Shown here one piece after another: positions 8,464 to 20,957 of a stretch of 64,000 nucleotides of DNA. The position numbers and the translations under genes are program-made. Origin of the DNA: an uncultured Alteromonadaceae bacterium (GTDB lineage Bacteria; Pseudomonadota; Gammaproteobacteria; Enterobacterales; Alteromonadaceae); assembly GCA_947501935.1 (NCBI GenBank), contig CANMXU010000002.1, forward strand, positions 124,001 through 188,000. The letters run 5' to 3'. Below the pieces are notes generated by a model. The model was not told the DNA's origin and searched no databases. It saw only the letters and a program-made list of their open reading frames with translations. The first letter of the stretch is position 1, and each line of letters starts with the position of its first letter.

Positions 8464-9705
8464 CTAAGCCATGTAATTTTCTGGCATTTCTAAAGCCGCT
8501 ACACCTGAGTCTACCGCAGCTTGCGCTACCGCTTTAGCAACGCGAGCACATAAGCGTGAGTCCATTGGTTTAGGAATAATATACTCACGACCAAAGGTTA
8601 ATGCCTCAACACCTGACGCTGTTAATACTTCCGCAGGGACCTCTTCTTTGGCAAGTTGACGAATAGCATGGACAGCAGCTATTTTCATTTCATCGTTAAT
8701 CGTTCGGGCACGAACATCTAAGGCGCCACGGAAAATAAACGGGAAACATAATACGTTATTCACTTGGTTCGGATAATCAGAACGACCCGTAGCAATAATT
8801 ACATCATCACGTGCTGCTAAAGCAAGTTCAGGTTTAATTTCAGGATCAGGGTTAGAACAAGCAAATACAACTGGATTTGGTGCCATTAACTTTAACTGTT
8901 CAGCCGATAATAAATTAGGACCTGAAACACCAACAAATACATCAGCACCGTCAATCGCATCTTCTAAAGTACGTTTATCGGTATTGTTGGCAAATAAAGT
9001 TTTATATTCATTTAAGTCGTCACGACGAGTATGAACCACGCCTTTAGTATCTAGCATGTAAATTTTTTCACGCTGCGCGCCACATTTAATTAACAGTTCC
9101 ATACAGGCAATGGCTGCAGCCCCTGCCCCCATACAAACGATATTTGCATGTTTGATGCTTTTACCCTGAATATCTAACGCGTTAAGCATGCCTGCCGCAG
9201 TAACAATAGCGGTGCCATGTTGGTCATCATGAAATACAGGGATTTTACAACGCTCAATTAGCGCTTTTTCAATGACAAAACATTCCGGCGCTTTAATGTC
9301 TTCTAAATTAATACCGCCAAAGCTGTCGGCGATATTAGCAACCGTGCTAATAAAATCTTCCGTGGTTTGATGTTTAACTTCAATATCAAACGAATTAATA
9401 TCAGCAAAACGTTTAAACAATAACGCCTTGCCTTCCATTACTGGTTTAGAGGCCATTGGGCCAAGATTACCTAAACCAAGAATAGCGGTGCCATTAGAAA
9501 TCACGGCAACAGTATTGCCTTTCCCGGTATATTTATAAACATCGTCAGGGTTTTTGGCAATTTCGCGACAAGGCTCTGCAACACCTGGGCTATAAGCTAA
9601 TGACAAATCGAGGCTTGTTTCAGCCGCCGTGGTTAATTCAACACTGATTTTACCCGGTGTTGGGAAGGCATGGTAATCAAGTGCCTGTTGTCTTAAATCT
9701 GTCAT
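8464..9705 (-). CDS. Malic enzyme (oxaloacetate-decarboxylating malate dehydrogenase)
   Basis: A 413-residue malic enzyme that converts malate to pyruvate and CO2 with reduction of NAD(P). Visible features are [12 protein letters not shown] near residue 35, [27 protein letters not shown] containing the metal-binding acidic residues, the nucleotide-binding GAGAAAIAC, and SNPDPE. It corresponds to the catalytic half of E. coli MaeB and lacks the C-terminal phosphotransacetylase-like domain, as many short bacterial enzymes do. Cofactor preference cannot be read with certainty. Monocistronic, with a shared terminator downstream. Confidence 0.9.
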   Translation of the reverse strand: MTDLRQQALDYHAFPTPGKISVELTTAAETSLDLSLAYSPGVAEPCREIAKNPDDVYKYTGKGNTVAVISNGTAILGLGNLGPMASKPVMEGKALLFKRFADINSFDIEVKHQTTEDFISTVANIADSFGGINLEDIKAPECFVIEKALIERCKIPVFHDDQHGTAIVTAAGMLNALDIQGKSIKHANIVCMGAGAAAIACMELLIKCGAQREKIYMLDTKGVVHTRRDDLNEYKTLFANNTDKRTLEDAIDGADVFVGVSGPNLLSAEQLKLMAPNPVVFACSNPDPEIKPELALAARDDVIIATGRSDYPNQVNNVLCFPFIFRGALDVRARTINDEMKIAAVHAIRQLAKEEVPAEVLTASGVEALTFGREYIIPKPMDSRLCARVAKAVAQAAVDSGVAALEMPENYMA

Positions 9706-10261
9706 GGTGTTTTCCTAGTGCGTTAAATATATAATTTGAGGGTGCGATGTGTGAAAGCACATTAATTTATTATTATTTTTATAGCTTATATGGTATTTCA
9801 TAGTGGATTCACTTTACAACCCTATTTGTATATAAAAAAACGCTACAAGCTATAATCAATCTACACTTCATTTATTAATTTTTCATATAAACAATAGAAA
9901 TATTGACCATTAACTTTGAGTATTCTTATACAAATAACAAACAATCACGCTCTACTCGCACTAATACAATTAATCACCAAGCAACCATAGAATGCCGCTA
10001 TAAATATGGTTTTGACGGTCTTTTTGAATCATTTAACTGCAATATTCACTTTTATAAGATAATACTAATAGTAGCTAATAACTGCGATCAGTTTTATCTA
10101 ATGAAAGTTTTTAAGGGTAATATTTACTATTAATTTCTAAGTGCTGTCTGCTAACAAGCATAGTGAACAAATATAATGGTGAAACTATATTTTTGAAAAA
10201 GACTGACAAGCCACCTTCAAGCTTCTATCTTTTTTCTTTTAAAGCTTATCCCAATCCGTAT

Positions 10262-10403
10262 AAGAAAGTGATCTCTTAGCGAGAATTTAAAGGCTTAGAG
10301 GCAAGGCATTGATTGAAGAGAATAGTTATTCCCTTGTCAAAATCAATAACGCAGCATTTAAGCCTTTAAAACTCGCCCTTTGGCAACTCTTGGGCACCAT
10401 GAT
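10262..10403. repeat. Nested palindromic intergenic repeat
   Basis: Outer arms GCGAG-AA-TTTAAAGGCTTA (10279-10297) and its near-perfect inverse TAAGCCTTTAAA-A-CTCGC (10359-10376) enclose an inner pair, GCATTGATT (10306) / AATCAATAACGC (10341). At the centre is GAATA-GT-TATTC (10320-10331). The whole could fold into one long cruciform. This resembles dispersed intergenic repeats of Alteromonadales genomes, but only one copy lies here, so dispersal is inference. The boundaries are approximate. Confidence 0.55.
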
Positions 10404-10568
10404 AACTGCACAAAATTTGTTTAATGTAGAATAACTATATCTTCACATATTTTGGTTGTTTTAATGTCGCCCATGGAGTTCTAAGTGGTCACTTCTTTAT
10501 GCGTAATGGTATTAAATGATGACAGATAAATTCGAGTACCAGTATATATGGCTAAATTTTAGTGACAA

Positions 10569-10592
10569 AAAAACCAGCCGAAGCTGGTTTTT
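10569..10592 (-). terminator. Rho-independent terminator of purA
   Basis: A stem AAAAACCAGC / GCTGGTTTTT closes on a CGAA loop (TTCG on the transcribed strand) about 40 bp past the purA stop codon, followed on the minus strand by a T-run. A textbook intrinsic terminator. Confidence 0.88.
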
Positions 10593-10633
10593 AATATTTT
10601 CTAAGTAATCAGCTCATTGTGAGCAATAGGTAA

Positions 10634-11953
<1,320 letters not shown>

Positions 11954-12067
11954 TTAGGCGGGGATTCTACCAAATAACCATACTTTGTCCAAGTAATTAT
12001 TGTCGCTTTTTAAGACAATAAATGTATATAGGATATAGGATTTCGATCTTAGAAAAGTTTTAATAAG

Positions 12068-12256
12068 CTAAGTGACTGACCATAAAAGTAAACAGCCTAA
12101 AGCTACTACAGTAAAACCAACTGAACGTATCGCGCTTACTGGCTCTGCTGCTAGCCTACGCACATAGGCTTGCCACTTATTAGGAAACAAAGCAGGTATT
12201 AGCCCTTCAAAAATAAAGGCCAAGGCAATCGCGATTAGGAAGGTATTTAAAGTCAT
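12068..12256 (-). CDS. DUF2065 family small membrane protein (YjeT-like)
   Basis: A 62-residue protein with two hydrophobic helices (near 4-20 and 42-58) joined by a short basic loop. It matches the YjeT/DUF2065 pattern with FEG at the end of helix 1. The function of the family is unknown. In E. coli yjeT also lies between hflC and purA, so the position supports the assignment. The open frame extends three codons to a TTG at 12265; the ATG at 12256 aligns with YjeT and is preferred. Confidence 0.82.
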   Translation of the reverse strand: MTLNTFLIAIALAFIFEGLIPALFPNKWQAYVRRLAAEPVSAIRSVGFTVVALGCLLLWSVT

Positions 12257-12339
12257 GCTCACCAACTTGCTTTAGTAGTTAGCTAGATCACCATTAGTGA
12301 TACTAAGCTATTTATCATTATCTTTTATTGTAGATAAAA

Positions 12340-12365
12340 AAAAGCCATGAATTAACATGGCTTTT
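12340..12365 (-). terminator. Rho-independent terminator after hflC
   Basis: A stem AAAAGCCATG / CATGGCTTTT with a 6-nt loop lies 14 bp past the hflC stop codon and is flanked by an A-run that becomes a T-run on the minus strand. It ends the nnr-to-hflC transcription unit. Confidence 0.85.
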
Positions 12366-12379
12366 CATCTGACATCATT

Positions 12380-13267
12380 TTACTTTTTCGTTTTGTCGGT
12401 GTCTTTTAGATAATGGAAGAAATCACTATCCGGTTTAACCACCATAATATCGCTCTTACTGTTAAAGCTATTTTCATAAGCTTGTAAGCTACGATAAAAA
12501 CTATAGAACTCGGCGTCTTGCTTATACGCATCAGCATAAACCTTGGCTGCTAAGGCATCACCTTGACCGCGGGTTTCTAAAGCTTCTTTTTGCGCAGTAG
12601 CTAACATGATGACAACTTTAGCGTCGATGGTAGAGCGAATAATTTCTGATTGCTCACGACCTTGTGATCTATGCTCTTCAGCAACTGCAGTACGTTCAGC
12701 TCTCATACGTTCATAAATTGAATTACTCACCTCGGTAGGTAAGTTAATCGCTTTAATACGCACATCAATCACTTCAATACCTAAGTCTTCACGACTACTT
12801 TCAGCACTTTCTAAGGCTTTAAGCATAATGGTTGAACGATCACCAGAAACAATCTCTTTAATGGTACGGGTACCAAATTCTGAACGTAAGCCGTTATTAA
12901 TTTTTTGCTTTAATAACGCACGAGCATTATCGATAGAGCCTGAGGTACGTAAGTAATAAGTTGAAAAATCAACAATGCGCCATTTAGCGTATGAGTCAAC
13001 AATCAAATCTTTTTTCTCAGAGGTAACAAAACGATCAGGCGCTTCATCCAAAGTTTGAATACGAGCATCAATTTTTCGAACATTTTCAATCATCGGAAAC
13101 TTAAAATGTAAGCCCGGATCATAAACACGCATTTCGCCAGAAGCATCATCACGTTTAATTTTTGAAAATTGGAAAACAATACCGCGTTGACCTTCGTTAA
13201 TAACAAAAACTGAAGAAACAACTAATAAAAATAACGCCGCTATTACGACTACGATAAAATTCTTCAT
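12380..13267 (-). CDS. hflC: FtsH protease modulator HflC
   Basis: A 295-residue SPFH/band-7 protein. An N-terminal membrane anchor (about 3-24) is followed by a periplasmic band-7 domain starting near VINEGQRGIVFQFSKI, and then a helical, Ala/Glu-rich segment containing AERTAVAEEHRSQGREQSE. With HflK it forms the large cage around FtsH at the inner membrane and tempers FtsH proteolysis. It starts 3 bp after the hflK stop codon, so the pair is co-translated, and a terminator follows. Confidence 0.95.
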   Translation of the reverse strand: MKNFIVVVIAALFLLVVSSVFVINEGQRGIVFQFSKIKRDDASGEMRVYDPGLHFKFPMIENVRKIDARIQTLDEAPDRFVTSEKKDLIVDSYAKWRIVDFSTYYLRTSGSIDNARALLKQKINNGLRSEFGTRTIKEIVSGDRSTIMLKALESAESSREDLGIEVIDVRIKAINLPTEVSNSIYERMRAERTAVAEEHRSQGREQSEIIRSTIDAKVVIMLATAQKEALETRGQGDALAAKVYADAYKQDAEFYSFYRSLQAYENSFNSKSDIMVVKPDSDFFHYLKDTDKTKK

Positions 13268-13270
13268 TGC

Positions 13271-14419
13271 TTAGTTTCTCCCATCGCTATATCGGTCTGA
13301 ACGTCCAGCCGATGATGTCGATGTAGTACTCGGACGATTTGATTGATTGCTCGAGATGTTGGTTTTTGGCGCTACACGAGTATTAGTATTGTGTTGCTGC
13401 ATAATTTTATCTAACGGTAAATACATCATGCTATTACCGCCATCAACATCAACCATCACTTTACTGGTATTACTGTAAACCTTTTCCATCGTCGCTAAAT
13501 ACATACGCTGGCGAGTAACTTCTGGTGATGCTTGATACTCAGGTAATAGCTGGCTAAATTTAGCCACCTCACCTTCAGCGTCTAATAAAACTTGTGCTTT
13601 ATAAGCTCTTGCTTCTTGCTCTAAACGCTTCACTCGACCACGAGCGGTTGGCTCAATACTACGGGCATAAGCTTCCGCTTCACGTAAGAAACGAACTTCA
13701 TCTTCTTGCGCAGAAATCGCGTCATCAAAGGCGTCTTTCACTTCGTTTGGTGGACGGGCATCTTTAAAGTTAACATCAACAATAATCAAACCTAAGTTAT
13801 AAGGTTCAATAATTTTTTCTAGCTCTTCCCATACTGACTGACGAACAACTTCACGGCCACTCGTAAGAATGTCATCCATAGTCGCATGACCAACAACATA
13901 GCGCAGCGCACTATCTAGTGCTTCACTTAAACTTTGATCGGCATTGGTAACACTAAATACATAATTACGCGCACTTTCAATGCGATATTGAACTTGCATT
14001 TCAACATGTACTACGTTTTCGTCTTTAGTTAACATGAAACCTGAAGCAGGTAAGTCACGGGTAGTTTGTACATCAATCGGGATAATTTTCTCGATGAATG
14101 TCCATTTCCAGCTTAAGCCTGCGTCAACCACACCAACGTATTCGCCAAAACGTAATTTAATACCGCGTTCAGCTTCGTTAATGGTATATACACAACTAAA
14201 TAAATAGGCGACTGTAGCGATAATAAAAGCTAAAGAAAACACTACACCTGAAAAACTACCGCCAGACTTGTTTGAAGATGAATTTCCACCGCCAAAAATA
14301 CCGCCGAATTTTTGACCTAGCTCTTTAAATAAGTCGTCTAAGTCTGGTGGACCTTGATTTTTTCCACCTTTATTTTTCCAAGGATCTTTATCATTATTCC
14401 CTGGTTCATTCCAAGCCAT
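13271..14419 (-). CDS. hflK: FtsH protease modulator HflK
   Basis: A 382-residue partner of HflC. It has a cytoplasmic Gly/Asn/Lys-rich N-terminus (WNEPGNNDKDPW), one membrane helix near 60-80, a band-7 domain from about VYTINEAERGIKLRFGEY, a coiled-coil segment and a Ser/Thr/Asn-rich C-terminal tail. Together with HflC it encloses FtsH hexamers in the membrane. A strong GGAGAG ribosome site precedes the ATG. The low-complexity C-terminus, rich in Ser and Thr over the last 30 residues, is a common variable feature of the family. Confidence 0.95.
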   Translation of the reverse strand: MAWNEPGNNDKDPWKNKGGKNQGPPDLDDLFKELGQKFGGIFGGGNSSSNKSGGSFSGVVFSLAFIIATVAYLFSCVYTINEAERGIKLRFGEYVGVVDAGLSWKWTFIEKIIPIDVQTTRDLPASGFMLTKDENVVHVEMQVQYRIESARNYVFSVTNADQSLSEALDSALRYVVGHATMDDILTSGREVVRQSVWEELEKIIEPYNLGLIIVDVNFKDARPPNEVKDAFDDAISAQEDEVRFLREAEAYARSIEPTARGRVKRLEQEARAYKAQVLLDAEGEVAKFSQLLPEYQASPEVTRQRMYLATMEKVYSNTSKVMVDVDGGNSMMYLPLDKIMQQHNTNTRVAPKTNISSNQSNRPSTTSTSSAGRSDRYSDGRN

Positions 14420-14486
14420 GATGCTCTCCGATAGGTTATGTTTTTTATGCTAATACTATGAAAAGACTTATCATATATTAGTTAGG

Positions 14487-15773
14487 TTAATTTTCAATAA
14501 AACCTTCAATGAAGTCTTTATCTTGTTTAATTAATCGATTCCACTCTCTTGCTGGTAATTTCACCTTTAAGTGACAATTGCCTTCTGCATCATATTCTTC
14601 ATTAGAAATACAATTAAGCTGATACAACTCGCCTCTTATCTTGCCAGCACTAGGAGGAATTTTTAAATGATACTTAACAATTTGTCGTTCAAGACGTTCT
14701 GATAACGCTTCAAATAAAAGCTCAATGCCGATACCTGCTTTTGCTGATAACCACACGCGAATAGGCAAGCCCTGCTCATCTCTATCTATACGTGGTTCAA
14801 CATCATGCAAGCTATCAATTTTATTGCAAATTAATAACTGAGGCACGTCACCAGCTTCAATCTCGGTTAATACTTCTTCAACTTGTTCAATATTTTCACT
14901 GCGACGTTCATCAGAAATATCAACCACATGTAACAACAATTCCGCTTCACGAGTTTCAGTTAAGGTCGCTTTAAATGCAGCCACTAGATCATGCGGTAAA
15001 TGACGAATAAAACCAACAGTATCAGCCAAGATAACTCGACCAACATCTTCAACGTCAATTTTTCTTAAGGTAGGATCGAGCGTGGCAAAAAGCTGGTCAG
15101 CTGCGTAAACCTCAGCATTGGTGATCACATTAAATAATGTAGATTTACCTGCGTTGGTATAACCGACCAGTGAAACCGTTGGAATGTCGGCCCTATTTCT
15201 TGCACGTCGACCTTGCTGACGTTGCTTTTCCACTTTTTCTAGACGTTTGCGAATATTAACCATGCGGTCACGTAACAAACGTCGATCAGTTTCAAGTTGT
15301 GTTTCACCCGGTCCACGTAAACCAATACCACCTTTTTGTCGCTCAAGATGGGTCCAACCACGGATCAGGCGAGTACTGATATGTCGTAATTGAGCCAATT
15401 CTACCTGTAATTTACCCTCATGCGTGCGAGCGCGCTGAGCGAAAATATCCAGAATAAGCGAGGTGCGGTCAACAACTCTGCATTCACATAAAGCTTCAAT
15501 GTTTTTTTCTTGTGAAGGGGAAAGGCTATGATTAAATAAAATAACATCGGCTTCATAAAGGGTAACAGCTTCGGCAATTTCTTGCGCTTTGCCGCTACCA
15601 ACAAAGAATTTTGTATGCGGAGTATTACGCTTACCGGTTAGCACAGTAAGCGCATTAATGCCCGCTGAACTTACAAGCATTTCAAACTCTTGTAAGTCTT
15701 CACGAGCATTTTCATCGGGGAAATCTAAATGAACAAGTATAGCTTGTTCACCAGCTTGGTAACGGTCAAACAA
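14487..15773 (-). CDS. hflX: Ribosome-rescue GTPase HflX
   Basis: A 428-residue GTPase that splits stalled 70S ribosomes after stress. It has the N-terminal HflX domain, the linker RQKGGIGLRGPGETQLETDR, G1 GYTNAGKST, G3 DTVGF and G4 NKID. The frame begins at a TTG codon (15771-15773) encoding MFDRYQAGEQ, the same N-terminus as E. coli HflX. An in-frame TAA about 14 codons upstream, with no ATG or GTG between, leaves TTG as the likely start, which may keep expression low. It lies between hfq and hflK in the conserved superoperon. Confidence 0.95.
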   Translation of the reverse strand: MFDRYQAGEQAILVHLDFPDENAREDLQEFEMLVSSAGINALTVLTGKRNTPHTKFFVGSGKAQEIAEAVTLYEADVILFNHSLSPSQEKNIEALCECRVVDRTSLILDIFAQRARTHEGKLQVELAQLRHISTRLIRGWTHLERQKGGIGLRGPGETQLETDRRLLRDRMVNIRKRLEKVEKQRQQGRRARNRADIPTVSLVGYTNAGKSTLFNVITNAEVYAADQLFATLDPTLRKIDVEDVGRVILADTVGFIRHLPHDLVAAFKATLTETREAELLLHVVDISDERRSENIEQVEEVLTEIEAGDVPQLLICNKIDSLHDVEPRIDRDEQGLPIRVWLSAKAGIGIELLFEALSERLERQIVKYHLKIPPSAGKIRGELYQLNCISNEEYDAEGNCHLKVKLPAREWNRLIKQDKDFIEGFIEN

Positions 15774-15806
15774 ATGAACAGCACCAAACAGTACAGCTAT
15801 TACCCA

Positions 15807-16127
<321 letters not shown>

Positions 16128-16161
16128 TTACTAGGTAACTCACTTAATTATACACCAATGT

Positions 16162-17097
16162 TCAAAGATTGCTTACCGCAGTCAACACATGTTGTAAATT
16201 TTGTTTGTCTTCCATCTGTAACCAATGCAGATCAGGCCAGTTTCTCAACCAAGTTAATTGACGTTTTGCTAATTGTCTGGTGGCGCAAACGCCTCGAAAA
16301 ATCATTTCATCGTGATCGATATCACCGTCTAAGTGTTGCCACATTTGACGATAGCCGACACAGCGAATTGAAGGTAGGTCTTGATGAAGATCGGTGCGTT
16401 TTCTTAAGTTCACAACTTCTTGCTCAAAACCTTGTGCAATCATCTGTTCATAACGTAGCGCAATACGTTGATGTAATGTCGCTCGCTCCTTCGGAGCAAT
16501 AGCGAATTGTAAAACATCTCCTTCGACTCTATCACCTTTTATTTCAGTTAATTGTGACAAAGTGTGTCCACTAATTCGGTAAACTTCGAGTGCGCGAGTT
16601 AGCCGTTGTGGATCATTTATGTGTATTCTTTGAGCTGATTGCGGATCGCATTTTTCTAACTGCTGGTGCATGTATTCCCAGCCGTGTTGTTCTGCTTCTT
16701 TGGCAATATCAGCACGAATACTTTGATCAGCTGAAGGCAGTTTAGAAATGCCGTCAATCAAACTTTTAAAGTACATCATCGTACCGCCCACAAGCAGCGG
16801 AATACGATTTTTAGCACGAATTTCAGCTATTTCTTTTAACGCATCAGCACAAAACTCAGCAGCTGAGTAACTTTGCGTTGCATCTTTAATATTAATTAAG
16901 CGATGAGGGTATTTTTGCTGCTCTGCTAGGGTTGGCTTTGCAGTACCAATATCCATATCTCGATAAACTAATGCAGAGTCGACACTAATAATATCGCAGG
17001 GCAAAGCGTCAAACAGTTCCATAGCTAACGCGGTTTTACCCGAAGCTGTCGGTCCCATTAAACAAATAACCGGAGGTTGTTTCTCCATTGACGACAT
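16162..17097 (-). CDS. miaA: tRNA dimethylallyltransferase MiaA
   Basis: A 311-residue enzyme that adds a dimethylallyl group to N6 of adenosine 37 in tRNAs reading UNN codons. Visible are the P-loop [10 protein letters not shown] near residue 14, the [18 protein letters not shown] segment, the [10 protein letters not shown] motif with catalytic residues, and CVGYRQMW. The length is normal (E. coli 316). It lies 28 bp after mutL and before hfq. The product modification is then usually completed by MiaB elsewhere in the genome. Confidence 0.96.
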   Translation of the reverse strand: MSSMEKQPPVICLMGPTASGKTALAMELFDALPCDIISVDSALVYRDMDIGTAKPTLAEQQKYPHRLINIKDATQSYSAAEFCADALKEIAEIRAKNRIPLLVGGTMMYFKSLIDGISKLPSADQSIRADIAKEAEQHGWEYMHQQLEKCDPQSAQRIHINDPQRLTRALEVYRISGHTLSQLTEIKGDRVEGDVLQFAIAPKERATLHQRIALRYEQMIAQGFEQEVVNLRKRTDLHQDLPSIRCVGYRQMWQHLDGDIDHDEMIFRGVCATRQLAKRQLTWLRNWPDLHWLQMEDKQNLQHVLTAVSNL

Positions 17098-17125
17098 AAT
17101 TGTATTTAACGCCTACTTGCAAATA

Positions 17126-19096
17126 CTAAAGCTGATTTAGCTGGTGTATTTCTGATGTAAGGTCGATGGTGACCGAATTCAAGAGCAACTGCGCTTCTAT
17201 TTCACTTTCAAAGCAAGAAGTCGCTTGAACTAGCAATTTATTTGCGCTTTCTTGGTCAAAAAGCTCATTCGCCATTATCATTGCCAATGCTTGCTGCCAA
17301 TCACTTTCACTGATCGCTTGTTCATTTTCATCGCTTTGTAAATAATCGTAGAGCTGAAATAAGCTATTGCTAACATCTTTATGGCGAAGTAGCGCAGGAA
17401 ACTGCCGTACTTGAATGCTCGAACTGGAAAGCAGGTTATATACAATACCGGCTTTAGTGAGTTCAGTTTGGTATTGACTAAAAAATTGCTGCTGGCTGTT
17501 ATTTACTTTTAACTTAATCGGCAGTAATAACGGCTGACTAACCAAACCTTGCTGCCACTGGCTTTGTAAAATAAATCGCTGACAAGCTTGTTCAAGTTTT
17601 GTTAATGCAACCAGCTGTAATTGTCCATTTAAGCTTATCGCCAAAAAGCTTGGCGCTACAAAGTGGCCTGATAACTTTCCAGCTTTAACCAGCTGCGATT
17701 TTTCAATCACTTTATTGGCATTAACTGAGGAAGGCTTAGATTGCGTAACTGGCTCTGCCAGGGGTGTCATCAATGTTTGATATGCACTCGCGGCTTTATC
17801 ATTCACTTTACTTTGATAACCTGAATAAGCCTGACCTTGCCCCTGCCTTTGAGTCGGCTGATAGCTTGAACCAGCATTATTTGCAAGATTCGACTGACTC
17901 TCACGAGATTGCAGCGGCTTAATATAACTGGGTTGCCCACTGACTTCGCTAGTCGATAATTCACTCGCGGTATGATTATCTGACGGTTGATTTTGCGAAG
18001 GCTGGCCTATCGAAGACTGGCTTAGTATTTCGCCATCAGCACTGATCTGCTCAGTAGGAATGATGGTTTCAAAAAGCTCATTTTCTGCTATCAAAGGCGC
18101 TTGCGCTAATAAAGCTTTATTGCAAACTGAAAAAATAAAGTCATGCACGTAACGGCTTTGGTGAAAGCGTACTTCATGTTTTGCTGGATGCACATTTACA
18201 TCAACATCTTGAAAATCTAATTCAAGAAAAAGTACAAACGCGGGATAAGTATCACGTGGTAATAAATCTGCATAGGCTTGGCGAATGGCGTGGTTAATTA
18301 ATTTATCGCGCATCATCCGACCATTTACATAGCTATAGCAAAGGTCGTTTTGATTGCGGTAATACTCAGGAGAAGCCAACCAGCCTGATAAGTGCAAGTT
18401 GTCGTGCTGACAGTCAACTTCAATACTTTGCTCAACAAAACGTTGGCCACAAATTTGCGCAACACGTTTTCCATATTGACTTTTGTCTTTGGCTGCGCGG
18501 TACTGGCGCACTAATTTATGGTTATGATTGAGAATAAAAGTTACGTCAAAACGCGCTAAGGCGATCCGACGGATCACTTCTTCAATATGGCTAAATTCGG
18601 TTTTCTCGGTGCGTAAAAACTTTTTCCGTGCGGGAGTATTGAAAAATAAATCTTCAACATCAATGGTCGTGCCATTTGGGTGCGCTGCAGGTTGCACCAC
18701 CACTTGCATATCTCTCCCTTCGGCATAAGCTTGCCAAGCATTGCTTTGCTCTGCCGGTTTTGAAGTTAAGGTGAGTCGTGCGACAGAGCTGATACTGGCA
18801 AGTGCTTCGCCGCGAAAACCTAATGAGCTAATTGCTTCAAGGTCATTTAAGTCCTTAATCTTACTGGTAGCATGTCGACTTAAAGCTAAGGTAAGTTCGT
18901 CTTTAACAATGCCGCTGCCATTATCAATAATGCGAATGCGTTTTGAACCGCCTTTTTCAACATCAATTTGAATTTGCGTGGCACCAGCATCTAAGCTATT
19001 TTCCACCAATTCTTTGATCACTGAAGCGGGACGCTCAACCACCTCGCCTGCGGCTATTTGGTTAGCAAGGCGGGCAGGTAAAATTTCTATGCTCAT
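17126..19096 (-). CDS. mutL: DNA mismatch repair protein MutL
   Basis: A 656-residue GHKL ATPase that couples MutS mismatch recognition to MutH or UvrD. The N-terminal ATPase carries [27 protein letters not shown], the [12 protein letters not shown] lid and [12 protein letters not shown] Gln/Ser-rich linker of roughly 120 residues (about 345-465) leads to the C-terminal dimerisation domain. No DQHAAAxE metal-binding endonuclease motif is visible, consistent with a MutH-dependent MutL. It overlaps no neighbour and follows amiB by 41 bp. Confidence 0.95.
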   Translation of the reverse strand: MSIEILPARLANQIAAGEVVERPASVIKELVENSLDAGATQIQIDVEKGGSKRIRIIDNGSGIVKDELTLALSRHATSKIKDLNDLEAISSLGFRGEALASISSVARLTLTSKPAEQSNAWQAYAEGRDMQVVVQPAAHPNGTTIDVEDLFFNTPARKKFLRTEKTEFSHIEEVIRRIALARFDVTFILNHNHKLVRQYRAAKDKSQYGKRVAQICGQRFVEQSIEVDCQHDNLHLSGWLASPEYYRNQNDLCYSYVNGRMMRDKLINHAIRQAYADLLPRDTYPAFVLFLELDFQDVDVNVHPAKHEVRFHQSRYVHDFIFSVCNKALLAQAPLIAENELFETIIPTEQISADGEILSQSSIGQPSQNQPSDNHTASELSTSEVSGQPSYIKPLQSRESQSNLANNAGSSYQPTQRQGQGQAYSGYQSKVNDKAASAYQTLMTPLAEPVTQSKPSSVNANKVIEKSQLVKAGKLSGHFVAPSFLAISLNGQLQLVALTKLEQACQRFILQSQWQQGLVSQPLLLPIKLKVNNSQQQFFSQYQTELTKAGIVYNLLSSSSIQVRQFPALLRHKDVSNSLFQLYDYLQSDENEQAISESDWQQALAMIMANELFDQESANKLLVQATSCFESEIEAQLLLNSVTIDLTSEIHQLNQL

Positions 19097-19137
19097 AAAG
19101 TCGCTATCTGGCTCTACAGTAAAAAGGGAAGCTCGCC

Positions 19138-20454
19138 TTAGCCAGCACGAGGAATTTTTAGGGTTTGGCCAATTCGAACCACATTTGATTTTAAATTATT
19201 CGCTGACTTAAGTTGGCTAACCGAAACTTTATAACGCTGAGCAACCACAGACAAAGATTCCCCACTAACGACTTTATGTTTACGATATCCAATGGAAGCG
19301 AAATAAGTGCCCATTAATGGTCGATTTAGGTAATAGTTTTTTACGCCGCTATATATGGCATTGGCTAATTTTTGCTGATGATTACTAGAATTTAAATTAC
19401 GCTCTTCTTGGTGATTAGAAATAAAGCCTGTTTCCACCAAAATAGACGGGATATCAGATGATTTAAGTACACCAAAGTTACCATGCTGCGGCTCTCTTTT
19501 ATGCATTTTGGTGATGCGTTTTAATTGGCTAATAATATTAGTGGCCATGCCAATACTGGTTTCTAACGAATGCTCTTTATTCATATCCGCTAAGGTTATG
19601 GCAAGATTGTCGTCACGGGTATTTTTTATCACCCCGCCGCCGCCGCCAAGTAGTTCTGAGTTTTTCTCACGATTAATTAACCACTTAGCCATTTCAGACT
19701 CAACCCTACGGTTAGAGACTACCCAGACCGATGCACCATTAGGGCCAGAGGTTCGAAAGGCATCAGCATGAATTGACACTAAGAAATCGACTTGTTTTTG
19801 CCGAGCAATTTCGCTTCTTCGGCCAACTGGAATGTAATAATCGCCGGTGCGGATCATCACAGCTTTCATGCCTTTTTCTTTATCAATTAACTTTTGCAGC
19901 TTTTTCGCAATCGCCAAGGTCACGCGTTTTTCATAAGAGCCTTTACCGCCAATAGAGCCTGGGTCTTCACCGCCATGACCCGCGTCAATACCGATAATTA
20001 CATCTCGATAGTTGTTCTTAGGGATTTGCTTAGCAATAGTGGGACGGGATTTATCATAAAGGTCAACCACCAAACGGTTACCATACTGCCCTGCTGGCGC
20101 TAATGGAAAAATAGCAACTTGATAGCTGGTGGCTAAATCAAGTACCACACGGGTGGTGCCTTTAGTTTTGGAAGTGCTGGTACGAATGCCAGCAATGCGT
20201 TTATCAGACTTAGCTAAATTGCTTAATGCGGTCGCATTTTTGCTGTTTTTAAAATCAATCACTAAGCGTTCAGGTTTTGACAAGCTGAAATACTTATAAT
20301 CAGGCTTTTGCTTTAAATCAAAAACCACGCGGGTATTTTCAGGCGCCGGCCATACCCGAATACTGTCAATAGAATTACTGGCGAAGCTAATAAAAGACCC
20401 GCTCAAAAATAATAAAGCTATGGCAATAAATCGAGATAAGTACCCAAACAACAT
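19138..20454 (-). CDS. amiB: N-acetylmuramoyl-L-alanine amidase AmiB-type with AMIN and LysM domains
   Basis: A 438-residue periplasmic zinc amidase that cleaves septal peptidoglycan crosslinks during cell separation. In order: a signal peptide (about 1-25, [16 protein letters not shown]), an AMIN targeting domain (about 30-135), an Amidase_3 domain from [17 protein letters not shown] near residue 160 with the later zinc/catalytic segment [11 protein letters not shown], and one LysM repeat at the C-terminus ([18 protein letters not shown]). The regulator is usually EnvC/NlpD; neither is in the window. Position between tsaE and mutL is the standard gammaproteobacterial order. Confidence 0.95.
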   Translation of the reverse strand: MLFGYLSRFIAIALLFLSGSFISFASNSIDSIRVWPAPENTRVVFDLKQKPDYKYFSLSKPERLVIDFKNSKNATALSNLAKSDKRIAGIRTSTSKTKGTTRVVLDLATSYQVAIFPLAPAGQYGNRLVVDLYDKSRPTIAKQIPKNNYRDVIIGIDAGHGGEDPGSIGGKGSYEKRVTLAIAKKLQKLIDKEKGMKAVMIRTGDYYIPVGRRSEIARQKQVDFLVSIHADAFRTSGPNGASVWVVSNRRVESEMAKWLINREKNSELLGGGGGVIKNTRDDNLAITLADMNKEHSLETSIGMATNIISQLKRITKMHKREPQHGNFGVLKSSDIPSILVETGFISNHQEERNLNSSNHQQKLANAIYSGVKNYYLNRPLMGTYFASIGYRKHKVVSGESLSVVAQRYKVSVSQLKSANNLKSNVVRIGQTLKIPRAG

Positions 20455-20462
20455 AATAAAAA

Positions 20463-20957
20463 CTATTCCTTTATTTCTGTGGTTAATGCCGCTAGTAATT
20501 GTTCACCCAATGCTGACTCAGCTTGCAGGTTAATCGTACGCTGCTCTTCTTGATACGCTAGGTTAATAGTAAGGTCAGCAGCGGCTAAGAGTCCAGCGCC
20601 TTTTTCTGGCCATTCAATAAAACAACAGCTACGTTCACCAAAATAGTCACGAATGCCCATATACTCTAACTCTTCAGGGTCTGACAAACGATATAAATCA
20701 AAATGAAAAACTCGCCATTCACCTAATTCATATGGCTCAACTAGGGTATAAGTTGGACTTTTTACATGACCGGTATGACCCATAGCCTGAACAAAGCCAC
20801 GACTTAGGGTAGTTTTTCCTGCGCCTAAATCACCATTTAAAAAGACAACTATGCCTTGTTTAAGTTCATTTTTCACCACATTAGCTAGGGCAGTGCCAAT
20901 AGCTATAGTGGCTTTTTCGTCGGCTAAAAAATAATTTACTGTGGTCATTTTTTTCAT
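20463..20957 (-). CDS. tsaE: tRNA threonylcarbamoyladenosine biosynthesis ATPase TsaE
   Basis: A 164-residue P-loop ATPase (GDLGAGKTTLSRG near residue 44) of the TsaBDE complex that makes t6A at tRNA position 37. The conserved segments SPTYTLVEPY and FHFDLYRLSDPEELEYMGI are present. Its start overlaps the end of nnr by 4 bp, so the two are translationally coupled, and amiB follows after 8 bp. Confidence 0.95.
   Translation of the reverse strand: MKKMTTVNYFLADEKATIAIGTALANVVKNELKQGIVVFLNGDLGAGKTTLSRGFVQAMGHTGHVKSPTYTLVEPYELGEWRVFHFDLYRLSDPEELEYMGIRDYFGERSCCFIEWPEKGAGLLAAADLTINLAYQEEQRTINLQAESALGEQLLAALTTEIKE

Larger units (their letters stand above)
9706..10633. other. 928-bp stretch without a convincing gene
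   Basis: AT-rich DNA between the malic enzyme start and the purA stop. It contains a nested palindromic repeat at about 10262-10403 and the purA terminator at 10569-10592. The longest open frame (76 codons from a TTG at 9903) has no ribosome site, composition or motif that suggests a protein. Nothing else recognisable was seen. Confidence 0.6.

Noticed and set aside
9903..10133. 76-codon open frame in the malic enzyme-purA gap
   Set aside because: It starts with TTG, has no ribosome site, is rich in Asn/Tyr/Ile as expected from AT-rich noncoding DNA, and shows no motif.
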